A stretch of 64,000 nucleotides of DNA from MPNO01 sp965205995. Lineage in GTDB: Bacteria > Pseudomonadota > Alphaproteobacteria > MPNO01. This document shows positions 34,695 through 43,410 of this stretch, one piece after another. The notes under the pieces were generated by a model that made no database searches, had not been told where the DNA came from, and was given only the letters and a program-made list of their open reading frames with translations. The stretch spans positions 372,001 to 436,000 of the forward strand of contig OZ242200.1 of the NCBI GenBank assembly GCA_965205995.1. Reading direction: 5' to 3'. Numbering within the stretch: position 1 is the first letter of the stretch; each line of letters starts with the position of its first letter. The translations under genes were made by a program, and so were the position numbers.

Positions 34695-35819
34695 TCATGC
34701 CGCCTTGCGCAGCGGCCTGCGCTGCCCCGCCTGTTCCATCAGCGGCATGACCCGGTCGATCCACTGGGCGAGCTCGGTCCTGTAATCGACCCATGACATC
34801 AGCACGCCGTCGATGCCGATTTCGATCAGCTTGTCGATCTCGGCGACGATGGTCTCGGGAGTGCCGACCAGCGGGTAGCCGCCATGGCCGGCGATGAAGT
34901 GGAAGCGGAATTCGTCGAGCACCTTGGGGTCGAGGGTCCTGGACTGCATGCCGAAGATCTCGAGCAAATTGTTCACCGCCTCGTAATCGCCCTTCCGGCG
35001 GACATAGTAGTCGAGATAGTCCTCGGCCTCCGCGTCGGTGTCGCGGCAGACGACATAGACGTGGATCCAGCTCTGGATATCGCGCCCGGCCTCGCGCGCC
35101 ATCGCCTTGAGCTTGCCGATCTGCGCCTTGCCGGCCTCGGCCTCGTGCTCCTTGAGGATGACGAAGTTCATGTCGGCCTGGGTGGCGGCGAAATGCTGGC
35201 CCGCGGGGGAGCCGCCGGCGTTCATCACCGGGATCGCCTTCTGCACCGGCTTGGGCTCGCTCCAGACGTTCTTCGCGTCGAACCAGCGGCCCTGGAAATC
35301 GAACTCGCCCTCGCGGGTCCAAAGCTCGCGGGCGAAGTCGAGCCACTCGGTGGCGTATTCGTAGCGCACGCCGTGCTCGCGCCACTCGGCGCCGAACATC
35401 TCGAATTCGTTCTTGAACCAGCCGCAGACCACGTTGAGCCCGAACCGCCCGCCCGAGATGTGGTCGATGGTCGCGCATTGCTTGGCCGCGGCGACCGGGT
35501 GGACCAGCGGCACGTGGGAGGTCGAGAAGACGCAGCTGTAATCGGTCACCGCGGCGACCGCCGAGGCCCAGGTATAGGTCTCGAAGGTCCGGTTGTTGAA
35601 ATTGGTGGGCCCGCCATAGCCCTTCCAGCGCGCGACGGGGAGCAGCACCTCGAGCCCCGCCCGGTCGGCCATCATCGCGACCTCCCTGGTGTCGGGCCAG
35701 GTCATCTCCCAGGTGTTCTCGGCGGTGGTGATGGTCGAGCCGTGGCTGCAGTTCATCGCGATGATGCCGAGCTTCATCCGGTTGTCGTTGAACAGCGGGT
35801 TGGTCGGCTGGGCGGTCAT
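34695..35819 (-). CDS. LLM class flavin-dependent monooxygenase, RutA-like
   Basis: 374 residues from ATG 35819 behind CAGGAGGAAC. The protein shows the RutA-type pattern: ARWKGYGGPTNFNNRTFET (about residue 62), IDHISGGRFGLNVVCGW (about 123) and FVILKEHEAEAG. RutA opens the uracil ring between N3 and C4; related members oxidise other cyclic amides or sulfones. The hydantoinase, RidA-like, enamidase-like and maleate isomerase-like genes in the wider region suit ring-nitrogen compounds. Substrate assignment is inference. Confidence 0.88.
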   Translation of the reverse strand: MTAQPTNPLFNDNRMKLGIIAMNCSHGSTITTAENTWEMTWPDTREVAMMADRAGLEVLLPVARWKGYGGPTNFNNRTFETYTWASAVAAVTDYSCVFSTSHVPLVHPVAAAKQCATIDHISGGRFGLNVVCGWFKNEFEMFGAEWREHGVRYEYATEWLDFARELWTREGEFDFQGRWFDAKNVWSEPKPVQKAIPVMNAGGSPAGQHFAATQADMNFVILKEHEAEAGKAQIGKLKAMAREAGRDIQSWIHVYVVCRDTDAEAEDYLDYYVRRKGDYEAVNNLLEIFGMQSRTLDPKVLDEFRFHFIAGHGGYPLVGTPETIVAEIDKLIEIGIDGVLMSWVDYRTELAQWIDRVMPLMEQAGQRRPLRKAA

Positions 35820-35880
35820 CCGGTGTTCCTCCTGCGCAGGGTGGAGTGTGCCCAAGTTCGGCCCGAAACGCCAGCAACCG

Positions 35881-35985
35881 TCCTTCGATACGCGGCTTCG
35901 CCGCTACTCAGGATGAGGGTAGGGCGATGGCCGGCCCAACACCCCTTCCTCATCCCGAGTAGGCGCGAAGCGCCGTATCGAGGGA
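35881..35985. repeat. Dispersed palindromic repeat, copy 3
   Basis: Left half TCCTTCGATACGCGGCTTCG followed by CCGCTACTCAGGATGAGGG; right half CCTCATCCCGAGTAGGCGC followed by GAAGCGCCGTATCGAGGGA. The ends and the CTACTCAGGATGAGGG core match copies 1 and 2. It occupies the divergent gap between the RutA-like and DUF1185 genes. Confidence 0.85.
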
Positions 35986-36061
35986 CGCACGACAGGCGCG
36001 GTTTCCCGGGCGGCGAAGCGCGCCTAAAATCGCAGCCGAAACCGCGCCAGGGGGCGATGCC

Positions 36062-36637
36062 ATGCATATCCGGAAGCTGTTCACCGCCGTCGACGAGACC
36101 ATGAGCGAGATGGGCCGCGAGGCGAACGAGCCGCTCAGGAAGGTCGCGGTCGTCGCGGTGGTCAGGAACCCGCTCGCCGGGCAGGGCTATGTCGAGGACC
36201 TCAGCGCGCTGATCGACGCCTCGACCGCGATCGGGGAAAAGATCTCGGCCATGGCGGTCGAGGCGCTCGGCCCCTATGCGCCCGATTCCTACGGCAAGGC
36301 GGCGCTGATCGGCACGGCTGGCGAGCAGGAGCACGGGGTGGCGATGCTGACCACGGTCTACGGCAACGCCATGCGCGACGCGGTGGGCGGCGGCCAGGCC
36401 TGGATCTCCTCCTTCACCAAGCGCGCCTGTCCCGGCGAATCGATCGACATCCCGCTGGCGCACAAGGATGCGCTCTATGTGCGCTCGCATTACGACGGGA
36501 TGAGCGTGACGGTGCCCGACGCGCCGCTGCCGGACGAGATCGCGGTAATCTGCTGCATCGCCAATCGCGGGCGGCTCAACCATCGCGTCGGCGGGCTCCG
36601 CAAGGAAGACGCCAGGGGCGAAGACGGGCTGGTCTAG
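36062..36637 (+). CDS. Amino acid synthesis family protein (DUF1185)
   Basis: 191 residues. The sequence runs MHIRKLFTAVDETMSEMG, then VAVVAVVRNPLAGQGYVEDL and LIGTAGEQEHGVAMLTTVYG, the marks of Pfam PF06684. The family name is historical; members are found in catabolic clusters with amidohydrolases and their reaction is not known. The amidohydrolase gene follows after 21 bp with GGGGAGG as ribosome site, so the two are one unit. Confidence 0.9.
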   Translation: MHIRKLFTAVDETMSEMGREANEPLRKVAVVAVVRNPLAGQGYVEDLSALIDASTAIGEKISAMAVEALGPYAPDSYGKAALIGTAGEQEHGVAMLTTVYGNAMRDAVGGGQAWISSFTKRACPGESIDIPLAHKDALYVRSHYDGMSVTVPDAPLPDEIAVICCIANRGRLNHRVGGLRKEDARGEDGLV

Positions 36638-36658
36638 GGCCCAATCGGGGAGGAAACA

Positions 36659-37858
36659 ATGAAGACCGCAATCGTCAACCTGGCCACCATCGTCACCGGC
36701 GACTGGCGGGACCCGATCGCGCCCGGCGATTCGATCCTGATGGAGGACGGGATCATCAAGGAGGTCGGCAGCGTCGAGGCCTCCCGGGTCGAGGCCTGCG
36801 ACGTCGTGCTCGACGCCGGCGGCATGACCGCCATGCCGGGGATGATCGATTCCCAGGTGCACAACACCTTCGGCGACTACACCCCGCGCCAGAAGACGGT
36901 CGGGTTCCTGGAAAGCTATCTGCATGGCGGGACCACGACCTCGATCACCGCCTGCGAGGTCCACGTGCCCGGGCGGCCGAGCGACCCGGAGGGGGTGAAG
37001 GCGCTCGCCATCGCCGCCAAGAAATGCTTCGACAACTTCCGCCCGGGCGGCATGCGGGTGCATGCCGGCGCGGTGATCCTCGAACCGGGGCTGACGGCGG
37101 CCGATTTCGAGGAGATGGCCGACAAGGGCATCTGGCTCGCCAAGGCGGGGTTCGGCAAGTTCCAGACGCCCTTCGAATACACCCCCTATGTGCGGATGGC
37201 GCAGGCCGCGGGGATGATCGTCAACTGCCATACCGGCGGCGCGTCGATCCCGGATTCGTCGGCGATCACCGGCAAGCACCTGCTGGACATGCGCCCCGAC
37301 GTGTCCTTCCACGTCAATGGCGGGCCGGTGGCGATGCCGGACGAGGATTTCGCGCCCATCGTCAACGACACCGAGATCGCGCTGCAGATCTGCCAGGCGG
37401 GCAATATCCGGACGGCTCTCCTCTGCCTCAACCTCGCGGTCGAGGCCGACCAGTACGACCGCTTCCTGATCGCCACCGACACGCCGACCGGGACCGGGGT
37501 GATGCCGCTCGGCATGATCAAGTCGGTCTGCGAGATGTCCTGCCTGTCCGACTATCCGGCGGAGATGCTGATCGCCGCGGCCACCGGCAACGTCGCCAAG
37601 ATCTACCGGCTCGACACCGGCTTCCTGAAGCCCGGGCTGGAGGCCGATGTGCTGGTCCTCGACGCGCCGCTCGGCTGCTCCAAGGACGATGCGCTGGGAT
37701 CGATCAAGAACGGCGATTTTCCGGCGATCGCGGCCTGCTTCACCTCCGGCATCCCCCGCTTCATCGGGCGCAGCCGCAACACCCCGCCGCCGACGCGCAA
37801 AACCGTCATCGCCAGGAACAACCAGCCCAACATGTTCTCCCCGGCCGCCCACGTATAG
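36659..37858 (+). CDS. Amidohydrolase family protein, enamidase-like
   Basis: 399 residues. A metal-dependent amidohydrolase: PGMIDSQVHNTFGDYTP (about residue 60) replaces the usual HxH with QxH, IVNCHTGGAS (about 181) and FHVNGG (about 217) supply His ligands, and LIATDTPTG (about 270) holds the catalytic Asp. SQVHNTFGD is what enamidases of nicotinate degradation carry, so hydrolysis of a cyclic enamide is a good guess. It lies between the DUF1185 and the DAO-family oxidase genes. Confidence 0.85.
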   Translation: MKTAIVNLATIVTGDWRDPIAPGDSILMEDGIIKEVGSVEASRVEACDVVLDAGGMTAMPGMIDSQVHNTFGDYTPRQKTVGFLESYLHGGTTTSITACEVHVPGRPSDPEGVKALAIAAKKCFDNFRPGGMRVHAGAVILEPGLTAADFEEMADKGIWLAKAGFGKFQTPFEYTPYVRMAQAAGMIVNCHTGGASIPDSSAITGKHLLDMRPDVSFHVNGGPVAMPDEDFAPIVNDTEIALQICQAGNIRTALLCLNLAVEADQYDRFLIATDTPTGTGVMPLGMIKSVCEMSCLSDYPAEMLIAAATGNVAKIYRLDTGFLKPGLEADVLVLDAPLGCSKDDALGSIKNGDFPAIAACFTSGIPRFIGRSRNTPPPTRKTVIARNNQPNMFSPAAHV

Positions 37859-37876
37859 GCGCCGGGGACGAGCCAC

Positions 37877-39142
37877 ATGGCGGCCGAAACGGCGATTTCG
37901 CTCTGGGACAACACCGCCGGCGAGGCCGATCTGGACTCGCCGCTGGAGGGCGATTGCGAGACCGACATCGCCATCGTCGGCGGCGGTTTCACCGGGCTGT
38001 CGACGGCGCTGCACGCGGCCGAGCGCGGGCTCGATTGCCATGTGCTGGAAGCCCGGCGGATCGGCCACGGCGGTTCCGGCCGCAATGTGGGCCTGTTGAA
38101 TGCGGGCGTCTGGCTGCCTCCCCAGGACGTTCGCGCCCGCCTCGGCGACGAAAGGGGAGCCGTGCTGACGCAAATTCTGGGGGACGCGCCCGCCTATGTG
38201 ATGTCGCTGATCGAACGCCACCGGATACGCTGCGAACTCACGCGCAGCGGAACCATCCATGCCGCCCATTCGCCGCGCGCCTATGAGGATCTGGCGCAAC
38301 GCGCCATGGAATGGCAGCGTCTCGGCGCGCCGGTCACGCTGCTGACCCGCGCGGAGGCGGCGGAGAAGATCGGCGGCGACGCCTATCACGGCGGGCTCTT
38401 GGACCGCCGCGCCGGCACCATCAACCCGATGGGCTATGTCCGGGGGCTCGCCCGGGCCGCGCTCGCCGCCGGCGCCCGCATATCGACCGGCGTGACCGCG
38501 CGCGGTCTTCGCCGCGACGGCGAAAGATGGATCGTCGAGACCGACCGGGGAAGGGTTTCGGCGCGGGCGGTGGTGCTGGGGACCAACGCCTATACCGACG
38601 ATCTCTGGCCGGGGCTGAATCGGAGCTTCACCATCATCCACTATTTCCAGGTCGCGACCGTGCCGCTCGGCGACCGCGCCCGGTTCGTCCTGCCGGAAGG
38701 GCAGGGGCTGTGGGACACCGCCCCGGTGATGTTCTCGGTCCGCCGCGATGCGCATGGCCGCTTGATCGCCGGCTCGATGGGCCGGACGATCGGCGGCGGG
38801 GTTTCGCGGCGCTGGGCGGCGCGCCGTCTGCGGCGGCTGTTTCCCGCCCTGGGCGAGGTCGGGTTCGAGCAGGCGTGGTACGGGCAGATCGCGCTTACCC
38901 CCGACCATCTGCCGCGCATTCATCGCCTGGCGGACGGCCTCTACACCCCGATCGGCTATAACGGGCGCGGCATCGCGCCGGGCACGGTGTTCGGCAAGGC
39001 GATGGCCGAGCTGTTGTCGGGCGGCAGCGAGGAAGACCTGCCGCTGCCGGTCTCCGAACCGGCGAGGGATCGGCTGGCCCCGCTCAAGACCCGCTTCTAC
39101 AAGGCCGTCTTCGCCGCCAACCAGATCGCGAGGGCGTTCTGA
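37877..39142 (+). CDS. DAO-family FAD-dependent oxidoreductase
   Basis: 421 residues. The ADP-binding motif is DIAIVGGGFTGLSTALHAAERG (from about residue 30), with GHGGSGRNVGLLNAG (about 63), where the FAD is usually held, and a C-terminal GLYTPIGYNGRGIAPG (about 353). It resembles gamma-glutamylputrescine oxidase/PuuB-type amine oxidases. It oxidises a primary or secondary amine, giving an aldehyde or imine. It follows the amidohydrolase by 18 bp and precedes an SDR by 19 bp, so all belong to one plus-strand unit. Confidence 0.9.
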   Translation: MAAETAISLWDNTAGEADLDSPLEGDCETDIAIVGGGFTGLSTALHAAERGLDCHVLEARRIGHGGSGRNVGLLNAGVWLPPQDVRARLGDERGAVLTQILGDAPAYVMSLIERHRIRCELTRSGTIHAAHSPRAYEDLAQRAMEWQRLGAPVTLLTRAEAAEKIGGDAYHGGLLDRRAGTINPMGYVRGLARAALAAGARISTGVTARGLRRDGERWIVETDRGRVSARAVVLGTNAYTDDLWPGLNRSFTIIHYFQVATVPLGDRARFVLPEGQGLWDTAPVMFSVRRDAHGRLIAGSMGRTIGGGVSRRWAARRLRRLFPALGEVGFEQAWYGQIALTPDHLPRIHRLADGLYTPIGYNGRGIAPGTVFGKAMAELLSGGSEEDLPLPVSEPARDRLAPLKTRFYKAVFAANQIARAF

Positions 39143-39161
39143 ACAACGGATCGAGGAATCG

Positions 39162-39914
39162 ATGAGCGAACCAACCACCGCCCTGATCACCGGCGGGGCG
39201 CAGGGAATCGGCTATGCCTGCGCCGAGACGATCGCCGGGAACGGCGCGCGGATCGTCCTTGCCGACATCAACGAGACCGGTGTTCGGGAGGCCGCGAAAC
39301 GGCTCGGCGGGGACACCGAGGCGATGGTTTGCGACATGGGGGACGCGGCGCAGATCGCTGCCATGTTCGACCGGATCGAGGCGGAGATCGGCCCGCTCTC
39401 GGTGCTGGTCAACTGCGCCGGCATCGCCATTCCCTGCGATTTTCTCGAAACCCCGCTGGAGCAGTTCACCTCGGTGATCGACGTCAACCTCACCGGCACG
39501 TTTCTCGCCACCCAGCTTGCGGCGAAATCCATGATCGCGGCCGGAATCGCGGGCTCCATCGTCAACATGTCGTCGGTCAACGCCCAGGTCGCGATCCCCA
39601 CCATCGCGGCCTACTGCGCCTCCAAGGGCGGCGTCATGCAGCTCACCAAGGCGAGCGCGCTGGCGCTCGCGCCGCACGGCATCCGGGTCAACGCCGTCGG
39701 CCCGGGGTCGATCGACACCGCGATGATGGCGGCGGTCAACGAGAACCCGGAAGCGATGCGGGTGGCGATGTCGCGCACCCCGCTCAAGCGCATGGGAACG
39801 CCGCGCGAGGTTGCCGAGATCGTCGCCTTCCTGGCGAGCGACAAGGCGAGCTACATCACCGGCGAGACCGTCTATGTCGATGGCGGCCGGCTCGGGCTGA
39901 ACTACACCTGTTAG
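39162..39914 (+). CDS. Short-chain dehydrogenase/reductase
   Basis: 250 residues, a classical SDR: TGGAQGIGYA (residues 9-18) for NAD(P), NCAGIAIP (about 83), catalytic Ser in IVNMSSVNAQ (about 136) and Tyr-Lys in YCASKGG (about 151-155). The C-terminus GETVYVDGGRLGLNYTC is normal. The acidic residue after the second beta strand (LADINETG) favours NAD over NADP. It is the last gene of the unit that starts with the DUF1185 gene. Substrate unknown. Confidence 0.94.
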   Translation: MSEPTTALITGGAQGIGYACAETIAGNGARIVLADINETGVREAAKRLGGDTEAMVCDMGDAAQIAAMFDRIEAEIGPLSVLVNCAGIAIPCDFLETPLEQFTSVIDVNLTGTFLATQLAAKSMIAAGIAGSIVNMSSVNAQVAIPTIAAYCASKGGVMQLTKASALALAPHGIRVNAVGPGSIDTAMMAAVNENPEAMRVAMSRTPLKRMGTPREVAEIVAFLASDKASYITGETVYVDGGRLGLNYTC

Positions 39915-39933
39915 CCGAGGACAGGCGGTGCGT

Positions 39934-40128
39934 TCAGTGGCAGGGGAAGGACAGGCCGTGCCGCATGTCGTGCGCCGCGGCATGCATCGCTTCGGCGCCG
40001 GCGAAGCCCACGCCGAGGACGATGAAGGCGCCGATCAGCATGGCGGCGGTGACGCCCGCGACGGTGCTCCAGGAGAGCGCGCCGACCCCGTCGATCGAGA
40101 CTTGGGGGGTTGCGCGAATTCCGTTCAT
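39934..40128 (-). CDS. cbtB: CbtB-type cobalt transporter subunit
   Basis: 64 residues with one transmembrane segment (VAGVTAAMLIGAFIVLGVGFA) and a His-rich C-terminus EAMHAAAHDMRHGLSFPCH, the metal-binding end typical of CbtB. In most genomes CbtB is next to the larger CbtA under a cobalamin riboswitch. Here no cbtA follows: the next gene downstream is the convergent SDR. I see no B12-box in the 107-bp leader. It lies downstream of nnrS on the same strand. Confidence 0.85.
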   Translation of the reverse strand: MNGIRATPQVSIDGVGALSWSTVAGVTAAMLIGAFIVLGVGFAGAEAMHAAAHDMRHGLSFPCH

Positions 40129-40235
40129 TGAGTTTCTCCCCGTAGTGAAAGCGACGGACCCGGGCATCTTGCGCCACAGGCCATCATCCCCCGGGCACCA
40201 GGCATCTGGCAAGACCCGCCGCGAATTCCGGCCGA

Positions 40236-41429
40236 TTATGACATGGCCGGCGCATTTCCCCGCTTCCCCGGGCCGATCAGCGCCCGTCCGTAGAGCGCCG
40301 CGAACCCCGCGAAGCCGCAGCACCAGAGGACCGCCGACAGCGTCCACAGCCACATCGCCTGGTCCGGCAGCGCGCCGCCCAGCAGCCGGGCGAGCACCGA
40401 TGCGACGACCAGCAGATAGACCGCCGCCGTCCCTCCGCCGGCCGTCAGGACCCGTCCCGTATGGCCCAGCGTCGCGCGGGTCATGACGGCGAGGGTCATG
40501 ACGCCGATCGCCCCGGCCATCCAGAGATGCTGGGCCGAGGCTTGCGGCAGCGTGCCGGGCCAGAGGATCGCCGCGCCCACGCCCAGCATTCCGAGCGGCA
40601 CGAACGCGTATCCCAGATGCAGCACCCAGACCAAAGGTTCGGAGCCGGCGCTGAGCCCGCGCCAGCGCGACAGCCGCGCGGCCTGCGCGAGGCCGCAGGC
40701 GAGGAGGGCGTAGCCGGTCTCCGCCCTCGCCGGGGCCGCGACCCAGGCGAGCAAGGCGATGAGGGTGAGCGCGAGCGCCAATTTGTCGAGCCGTCCGAAT
40801 TCCGCCGGCAGGCGGCCGCCGCGTTCGGCCAGCCAGTTCCGCGTGAAGGCGGGCACGATGCGCCCGCCGATCAGCGAGATCGTCACGATCGCCGCGGCAA
40901 GCCCAATGCGCAGGCCGTAGCCCGACGCCGCGAAATCGCCCCGCGCGGCTTCCCAGTGGAACAGCGCGTTGCCGGCGACGAACCCGCCGATCGCGGCGAC
41001 GACGACAAGGTTGCGCCAGTTTCTGCCGATCGCGATCTCGCGCAGCACGATCCCGCCGAGGACGACGAGACCGGCGAGGTCGGCCGCCGCCACCGCCGGG
41101 GGCGGCAGGGAATCCGACGCCGCGACCGCGACCCGGCCGAGAGCCCAGAGCGCGAGCAGCCCGAGCAAGGGCCATCCGGCGAGCGGCTTCCGGCCGGTCC
41201 AGCCCGGCACGGCGGTCAGCAGGAACCCCGCCAGCACCGCGCCGAGATAGCCGAACAGCGCCTCATGGGCATGCCACGACACCGTGTCGAACGCCGTCGG
41301 CAGCGCGATCCACCCCGTCAGCATCGGTATCCAGAGCGCCATGGAGATCGACGCCCACAGCGCGGCGGAAAGGAAAAAGGGCCGGAAGCCGTAGGACAGG
41401 AAACCGGGCGCGGGGGCGGCCGACGTCAT
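40236..41429 (-). CDS. nnrS: NnrS family protein
   Basis: 397 residues with about 12 transmembrane segments. The start FLSYGFRPFFLSAALWA, then WHAHEALFGYLGAVLAGFLL (about residue 52) and VPAFTRNWL (about 196) are strongly conserved in NnrS, a haem- and copper-containing membrane protein linked to nitric oxide stress and to denitrification. ATG 41429 lies behind GGAAGGGGATG. No nitrite or nitric oxide reductase genes are in the window, so it probably serves NO defence. It is divergent from the Fur-box region. Confidence 0.92.
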   Translation of the reverse strand: MTSAAPAPGFLSYGFRPFFLSAALWASISMALWIPMLTGWIALPTAFDTVSWHAHEALFGYLGAVLAGFLLTAVPGWTGRKPLAGWPLLGLLALWALGRVAVAASDSLPPPAVAAADLAGLVVLGGIVLREIAIGRNWRNLVVVAAIGGFVAGNALFHWEAARGDFAASGYGLRIGLAAAIVTISLIGGRIVPAFTRNWLAERGGRLPAEFGRLDKLALALTLIALLAWVAAPARAETGYALLACGLAQAARLSRWRGLSAGSEPLVWVLHLGYAFVPLGMLGVGAAILWPGTLPQASAQHLWMAGAIGVMTLAVMTRATLGHTGRVLTAGGGTAAVYLLVVASVLARLLGGALPDQAMWLWTLSAVLWCCGFAGFAALYGRALIGPGKRGNAPAMS

Positions 41430-41609
41430 ATCGCATCCCCTTCCACGATCATCCGGCGGCGGTCTCGCCCGACCGGTTCGACGGCACGGGGCGACCGGTC
41501 CGCCAACGCTGCCCCGGCCGCGCGAACCGGCATGCGCCCAGCCACGCAAGCCGTCAAGCGCTCCAACCATTTTTGACAGTATCCCGATTCAGGCATTGCG
41601 CATTTTGTT

Positions 41610-41650
41610 AATAATGACTATCGTTCGCGTCAATAATGCGTATCATTCTC
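41610..41650. promoter_or_regulatory. Two tandem Fur-box-like sites
   Basis: AATAATGCGTATCATTCTC at 41632-41650 agrees with the 19-bp Fur consensus at 14 positions, and AATAATGACTATCGTTCGC at 41610-41628 at 13. Their centres are 22 bp apart, two helical turns, as in known tandem Fur sites. The genes that follow on the plus strand include ferric-iron uptake and bacterioferritin, and nnrS diverges on the other side. Confidence 0.6.
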
Positions 41651-42104
41651 ATCCACTATCGTGCATTTCAACGCCCTCGATCGGGGCTGTGAGGGCGGCG
41701 GTCGTGCGTCGGGAAACGTGAACCGCTCCGGCGGGGCCGCAAGAAAGGGGCAGGCGATGAGAGGGGGTGTGCTGGCCTGGGCGTTTCCGCCGGTCGGCGT
41801 GTGGCATGGACCCGCCCTGGCGCTGGGATCGATCGGGGGGCAGGTGGCGGCGCGGGACCCGACGATCGTCGTGGTGGGGAAGCGGATCTCCAGGCTCGAG
41901 GGGGGCGGCGACACCGCCAACCGGGCGACCGCCCCGCGCGCCACGTGCTGATCCTGCGCAACATCGATCCGAGGCTGCTTGCCGAGTTGCTGGTCGAGGC
42001 GGCGCAAGCGCGCAGCAAGGCGCGCCCCAGTCGGGAGCAACGCGCGGGGTCGAGGAGGCCGGACCGCGAGCCGGTTCCGGCGCGGGGCGGCGAGGAGGAA
42101 GGTC
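41651..42104. other. 454 bp without a confident gene
   Basis: Between the Fur-box-like sites and the DUF2325 gene there are several short frames, the longest from GTG 41661 to 41951 (96 codons) and one around 41801-42124. None has a recognisable family, good ribosome site or consistent codon bias, and the stretch IVVVGKRISRLEGGG is the only part that looks protein-like. It may be a long leader or hold a small iron-regulated protein broken by a frameshift. Confidence 0.4.
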
Positions 42105-43355
42105 ATGTGCGTCCTCGGCGCTGAGCCGGCGGCGGCGACGGTGCGGAAGCGCCTCCGGCTATGGGAGCTGCCGCCCGGCCTGCACTGCGCCGTCCTCGGC
42201 ACATGTCTCGGCTTCGCCGATCTCGTCAAGACCGGGCGCAAGGCCGGAATCGTGCCCGAGCCCGACGCCACCGACTACGAAGTCCACGCCTGGTTCGTGC
42301 AGCGGTGTTGCGAGCCGAGCCCGCTGACGCGGCTGCTCCACAAGCGGCTGGACCGGAGCTGGCGCACCGCCATCGACGCCGCCCGGGCGGCGCGGGACGA
42401 GGCGGCGCTGGCGGCGTTCTGGACGCGCGCGCTGGCCAAAGGCGACATTGCCGGGCCGTTCTGGGCGGCGATGACCCATCCCGCGGCGACCGAGGATCTG
42501 CGTTCGGCGGCCTATGGCGACGTGCACATGCTGTCGCACCGGATGGGCAGCGCCAATCGGGACGCCTCCCGGCGCCTGCGCGCGGCAGAGTCGGAGCGCG
42601 ACGGGCTGTCGCGCAGTCTGGCGGATGCCACGCGGCGCCTCGAACGTCATGCGCGGGAGAACGAGGCGCTGCAACACCGGCTGCGGACCGCCGAATCCGG
42701 GGCCGCGGCGCTGGCCTTGGCCGAGGCCCGGCTGCGCGCGTTCGAGAGCGGCGAGCACCATCGCGGCCTGCGGAGCGAAAGGGACGCTCTTGGGGCGGAG
42801 CTGGACGAGGCGAGGCTCTCCCGCGATGCCGAGACGCGGCGCAGCCAGGCCCTGGAGCGGGAGCTCGCGGCTTTGCGCCAAGCCAACGAAGACGCGGCCG
42901 CCAGGCTGGGGGAGGCGGAAACCGAATGCCGGGCGCTGGAGGCCGTGCTGCAATCGGGCATCGCCGGCGAGGTTGACCGCGCGGCGGCGGATGCGCCGGC
43001 GATCGACCTCTGCGGCCGCCGGATCGCCTATGTCGGCGGGCGCGAGGCGGCTGTCCGGCATTTCCGCGCCCTGATCGAAAGGTCGAACGGACAGTTCGCC
43101 CATCACGACGGCGGCGTCGAGGACGGGGCCGCGCGGCTCGACCGGGTGCTCAACCAGGCGGATGTCGTGCTCTGCCCGGTCGACTGCGTGAGCCACAGCG
43201 CCTGCCTGCGGGCCAAGAAATTCTGCAAGCGCACCGCCAAGACCTTCGTGCCGCTCCGCAGCGCAAGCCTGTCGTCGCTCGCCGCCGGGTTGCACCACGC
43301 TTTCGGCGACCGGGGCCCGGCCGAAGAGGGCAATGCCGGTCCGGCATGCAATTGA
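42105..43355 (+). CDS. DUF2325 domain protein with coiled-coil centre
   Basis: 416 residues from ATG 42105 behind GAGGAGGAAGG. Three parts: an N-terminal helical domain (CAVLGTCLGFADLVKTGRK about residue 25), a long coiled coil (about 160-300, many Arg/Glu/Ala heptads) and the C-terminal DUF2325 domain with IAYVGGREAAVRHFRALIE (about 307) and DVVLCPVDCVSHSACLRAKK (about 353), which carries three cysteines. The family is often next to iron genes in proteobacteria, but its role is unknown. The position behind Fur-box-like sites suggests iron-starvation expression. Confidence 0.9.
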   Translation: MCVLGAEPAAATVRKRLRLWELPPGLHCAVLGTCLGFADLVKTGRKAGIVPEPDATDYEVHAWFVQRCCEPSPLTRLLHKRLDRSWRTAIDAARAARDEAALAAFWTRALAKGDIAGPFWAAMTHPAATEDLRSAAYGDVHMLSHRMGSANRDASRRLRAAESERDGLSRSLADATRRLERHARENEALQHRLRTAESGAAALALAEARLRAFESGEHHRGLRSERDALGAELDEARLSRDAETRRSQALERELAALRQANEDAAARLGEAETECRALEAVLQSGIAGEVDRAAADAPAIDLCGRRIAYVGGREAAVRHFRALIERSNGQFAHHDGGVEDGAARLDRVLNQADVVLCPVDCVSHSACLRAKKFCKRTAKTFVPLRSASLSSLAAGLHHAFGDRGPAEEGNAGPACN

Positions 43356-43410
43356 AATTCCAATAACCGAAACCGATCCATCGGGATCGACAACCAGAGG
43401 AGGAGTCAGG

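Noticed and set aside
35816..39190. Very long open frame of more than 1100 codons on the minus strand
   Set aside because: It is antisense to four well-supported genes (DUF1185, amidohydrolase, DAO oxidase and part of the luciferase region). Long antisense frames are normal at this GC content, and the translation is rich in Arg/Gly/Asp/His without any family pattern.
40129..40235. Cobalamin riboswitch upstream of cbtB
   Set aside because: The leader is short and shows no B12-box; only GC-rich CCCGGG hairpins are present.
41661..41951. 96-codon gene behind the Fur-box-like sites
   Set aside because: GTG start without ribosome site and no recognisable family; not a HemP-like or other small iron protein that I know. 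Kept only as an uncertain region.
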